From assembly GCA_937900325.1 (NCBI GenBank), contig CALCEX010000153.1, forward strand, positions 1 to 7,139: 7,139 nucleotides of DNA, read 5' to 3'. Source of the stretch: an uncultured Clostridia bacterium (GTDB taxonomy: Bacteria; Bacillota; Clostridia; Christensenellales; CAG-138). Position numbers and translations under genes: made by a program. A model generated the notes under the pieces. It saw nothing but the letters and a program-made list of their open reading frames with translations, was not told where the DNA came from and made no database searches. Positions within the stretch are counted from its first letter, which is position 1; every line of letters starts with the position of its first letter. Shown piece after piece: positions 5,657-7,139 of the stretch.

Positions 5657-6475
5657 TTATTTTACGGTTCGACGGAGGGTCTCTGCGTGAGCGGCGTATA
5701 CGGTGTGGCCCGGCTCTACGGATTCTGTCAGCCATACGTTGCCGCCTATAACGCAGTTGTCGCCGATCACGGTATTGCCGCCGAGTATTGTCGCCCCGGA
5801 ATAGATGACCACATTGTTGCCTATATCGGGATGGCGCTTTATGCCCTTTACCGGGGTGCCGTCCGCGTTGGTGGGAAAGCTCTTTGCGCCGAGAGTAACG
5901 CCCTGATACAGCTTGACATGGTCGCCTATGGTAGTGGTTTCGCCTATTACCACGCCTGTGCCGTGGTCTATGAAAAAATACCTGCCTATGGTGGCGCCCG
6001 GGTGTATGTCTATACCGGTGTTGCGGTGGGCTATCTCGGTCATGAGACGCGGAAGTATAGGCACCTTCATCTTGTATAGCTCATGGGCGATGCGGTATAT
6101 GCTTATTGCCTCAAAGCCGGGGTAGGCAAGCATTATTTCTTCTACGCTTATGGCCGCGGGATCCCCCTCGTAGCCTGCCTGTGCGTCCGTTTCCAGCGCC
6201 GCCTTGATATCCGGCAGCAAATCCACCAGTCTGTCGGAAATTTCCTGGTAATCATCCGGCAGCACCCGCATTACGCAGTCCGCAACGGCGTTGCGAAGGC
6301 GTGCGCCGTTGCCGAGGTTGCATCCGAACATATTGGGGTACATGGTGCTGCGCAGGGTCTGCAAAAGCTCCGCGGTCTGCTCCATAAGCCCGGCGTAGCT
6401 GCCGCAGGAGGAACAGCCGCTCTGGCCGCACATGCAGCCGCCGTAGCAGAGCGGCGAAGAAAAATCATTCTTCAT
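5657..6475 (-). CDS. cysE: Serine O-acetyltransferase, EpsC type, with cysteine-rich N-terminus
   Basis: This 272-residue cytosolic enzyme transfers acetyl from acetyl-CoA to L-serine, giving O-acetylserine, the precursor that cysteine synthase sulfhydrylates. The alpha-helical N-terminal part includes LLQTLRSTMYP (37-47) and DPAAISVEEIMLAYPGFEAI (105-124). The left-handed beta-helix runs from about 154 to 250, with hexapeptide repeats IHPGATIG, VVIGETTTIG, VVIYSGATIL and NTVIGDNCVIG. Asp170-His171 in IDHGTG and His215 in KRHPDIG match the catalytic and serine-binding residues of CysE. Two oddities stand out. Five cysteines fall in residues 10-24 (CxxxCxCxxxxCxxC) ahead of the conserved fold, and the C-terminus ends RRTVK, lacking the terminal Ile of E. 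coli-type enzymes that docks into cysteine synthase. The ATG at 6475 is supported by AAGGA (6485-6489) at 9 bases and a consensus promoter; Met15 and Met31 have no ribosome binding site. No T-box leader was found. Confidence 0.93.
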   Translation of the reverse strand: MKNDFSSPLCYGGCMCGQSGCSSCGSYAGLMEQTAELLQTLRSTMYPNMFGCNLGNGARLRNAVADCVMRVLPDDYQEISDRLVDLLPDIKAALETDAQAGYEGDPAAISVEEIMLAYPGFEAISIYRIAHELYKMKVPILPRLMTEIAHRNTGIDIHPGATIGRYFFIDHGTGVVIGETTTIGDHVKLYQGVTLGAKSFPTNADGTPVKGIKRHPDIGNNVVIYSGATILGGNTVIGDNCVIGGNVWLTESVEPGHTVYAAHAETLRRTVK

Positions 6476-6544
6476 TGCTGTCTATCCTTAAAAATTGCTT
6501 ATAATTCCCAACGTTTACCTATCTTCAGGACAGGATAATAAGCT

Positions 6545-6573
6545 ATTATAGTTTCTTTAAGGATGCATGTCAA
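6545..6573 (-). promoter_or_regulatory. Perfect-consensus sigma-A promoter of the serine acetyltransferase gene
   Basis: Read on the minus strand, TTGACA (6573-6568) and TATAAT (6550-6545) are exact and 17 bases apart. Transcription would start near 6538, leaving a leader of about 60 bases. That leader can form only a short hairpin, CCTGTC with GATAGG around a five-base loop, and has no T-box AGGGTGG core or recognisable riboswitch, so the gene looks strongly and simply expressed. The -35 box lies about 15 bases past the end of the upstream terminator pair. Confidence 0.85.
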
Positions 6574-6587
6574 TAGCGGGACAAGGT

Positions 6588-6616
6588 AAAAAAGGCGGAA
6601 GCCTTTGCTTCCGCCT
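6588..6616 (-). terminator. Second of two tandem terminators after the stalk-domain gene
   Basis: On the minus strand AGGCGGAAGC (6616-6607) pairs perfectly with GCTTCCGCCT (6602-6593) around the loop AAAG, followed by a T tract running to 6588. It lies 8 bases beyond the first terminator and just before the serine acetyltransferase promoter. Confidence 0.88.
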
Positions 6617-6624
6617 ATGGCGCA

Positions 6625-6652
6625 GCAAAAAAGCCCCGAAGGGCTTTTTTGC
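6625..6652 (-). terminator. First of two tandem terminators after the stalk-domain gene
   Basis: A perfect 12-bp stem, GCAAAAAAGCCC with GGGCTTTTTTGC, closes a four-base loop. On the minus strand the loop is UUCG closed by a C-G pair, the exceptionally stable cUUCGg tetraloop, so this is the functional orientation. It begins only two bases after the TAA of the stalk-domain gene. Confidence 0.92.
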
Positions 6653-6654
6653 AG

Positions 6655-7125
6655 TTATGCGTTGGGGTTGGCGCAGCCGATGCTGACCTCCCTGATGAGT
6701 ATATAGCTGCCGCTTACGGTAACGGCCTCGTCATAGTTGCCGAGCAGCACGCGGAACAGCTCAACGGGCACATAGAGAGTCTTGCCGATATACTGCGGCT
6801 CGGCACCAAGGTCGGTGGGGGAGGTGGTGCCCGCCATGCCGTTTACGGCATATACTGTATAAACGCTGCTGTCCATTGCGATATCGCAGGCGTTGGTGCC
6901 GTTTTCGATGTGGTAGGCCTTGTCGGAGGACTTATAGGTTATCTTGTAGCCCAGCGCCTTGCATACCGCCTTCATGGGAACCATCAGCGTTCCATCGTCC
7001 ATTACCGCCATTGCGCGGGTCGCCTTTCCGTTCACGACTATCTCGTACTGCCCGACTATCGCAAAGGCGGAGGCAGAGGAGAGCAGCATAAGCCCCAACA
7101 GTATTACAGCAATTATCCGTTTCAT
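6655..7125 (-). CDS. Secreted protein with copper-amine-oxidase-like stalk repeats
   Basis: This is a small exported protein of 156 residues. A signal peptide is clear: MKR, a hydrophobic stretch at 4-15, and a likely cleavage after AFA (20-22). The mature part carries two units of the copper amine oxidase N-terminal (stalk) type: a beta strand with VVNG (30-33) then LMVPMKAVCKALGYKITY (47-64), and LYVPVELFRVLLG (117-129) followed by a final strand ending about 146. The (M/Y)VP(M/V) strand-to-helix step is the family hallmark. Despite the name, these domains carry no amine oxidase chemistry; in Firmicutes they are common in cell-surface proteins. No catalytic domain, sortase motif or cell-wall anchor is present, so the protein may be released or act as a small extracellular module. 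Three cysteines (55, 80, 151) allow at most one internal disulfide. Only 14 bases precede the ATG in the window, and no clear Shine-Dalgarno is visible there. Confidence 0.83.
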   Translation of the reverse strand: MKRIIAVILLGLMLLSSASAFAIVGQYEIVVNGKATRAMAVMDDGTLMVPMKAVCKALGYKITYKSSDKAYHIENGTNACDIAMDSSVYTVYAVNGMAGTTSPTDLGAEPQYIGKTLYVPVELFRVLLGNYDEAVTVSGSYILIREVSIGCANPNA

Positions 7126-7139
7126 TTTATTTTCTGTTC

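Noticed and set aside
152..6475. A dedicated sulfur-metabolism cluster made of the C-S lyase and serine acetyltransferase
   Set aside because: The genes are on opposite strands, over 4 kb apart, in separate transcription units with a hydrogenase and ftsH between them; proximity is probably coincidental.
5687..6538. Two plus-strand open frames (130 and 151 codons) opposite the serine acetyltransferase
   Set aside because: They are antisense shadows of a well-supported gene, with low-complexity Ala/Tyr/His-rich translations and no supporting ribosome binding site or promoter.
6476..6544. Possible T-box or other cysteine riboswitch before the serine acetyltransferase
   Set aside because: The leader is only about 60 bases, lacks the AGGGTGG core and has no leader terminator.

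Overview
The window reads as an ordinary stretch of chromosome from a strictly anaerobic, moderately GC-rich member of the Clostridia (Firmicutes/Bacillota). The evidence is a ferredoxin-like group B [FeFe] hydrogenase, an EpsC-type serine O-acetyltransferase, a secreted protein with copper-amine-oxidase-like stalk repeats, strong AGGAG-type ribosome binding sites, consensus sigma-A promoters and U-rich intrinsic terminators. Isoleucine is encoded mostly by AUA despite the GC-rich coding sequence. The lineage below class level is not determined.

Layout. Positions 1-45 hold a perfect palindrome that probably ends an upstream transcript. Positions 86-1383 are a single-gene unit: promoter, a MalY/PatB-type PLP-dependent C-S lyase (152-1336, GTG start) and terminator. 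Positions 1492-3101 are a second single-gene unit: a perfect-consensus promoter, a group B [FeFe] hydrogenase (1597-3045) and terminator. Positions 3140-5642 are a two-gene operon: promoter, ftsH (3214-5043) and a six-helix DUF308/HdeD-like membrane protein (5040-5582) that overlaps ftsH by ATGA. It ends in a bidirectional terminator shared with the convergent gene. On the minus strand lie an EpsC/CysE-type serine O-acetyltransferase (5657-6475) with its own perfect-consensus promoter, and upstream of it a small secreted stalk-domain protein (6655-7125) closed by two tandem terminators. No gap exceeds 300 bases.

How the genes relate. Two genes touch sulfur amino acid metabolism: serine O-acetyltransferase makes O-acetylserine for cysteine synthesis, and the C-S lyase splits cystathionine or cysteine-like substrates. 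They sit in separate transcription units, so co-regulation is not shown. The hydrogenase would dispose of, or sense, low-potential electrons or H2. FtsH and the DUF308 protein are translationally coupled, and this is the best candidate in the window for an uncharacterised functional partnership. I see no mobile element, CRISPR array, RNA gene, phage gene or defence system, and no clear evidence of a wholly new system. The points most worth following up are the FtsH-DUF308 coupling, the non-canonical H-cluster surroundings, and the five-cysteine N-terminal extension on the serine acetyltransferase.
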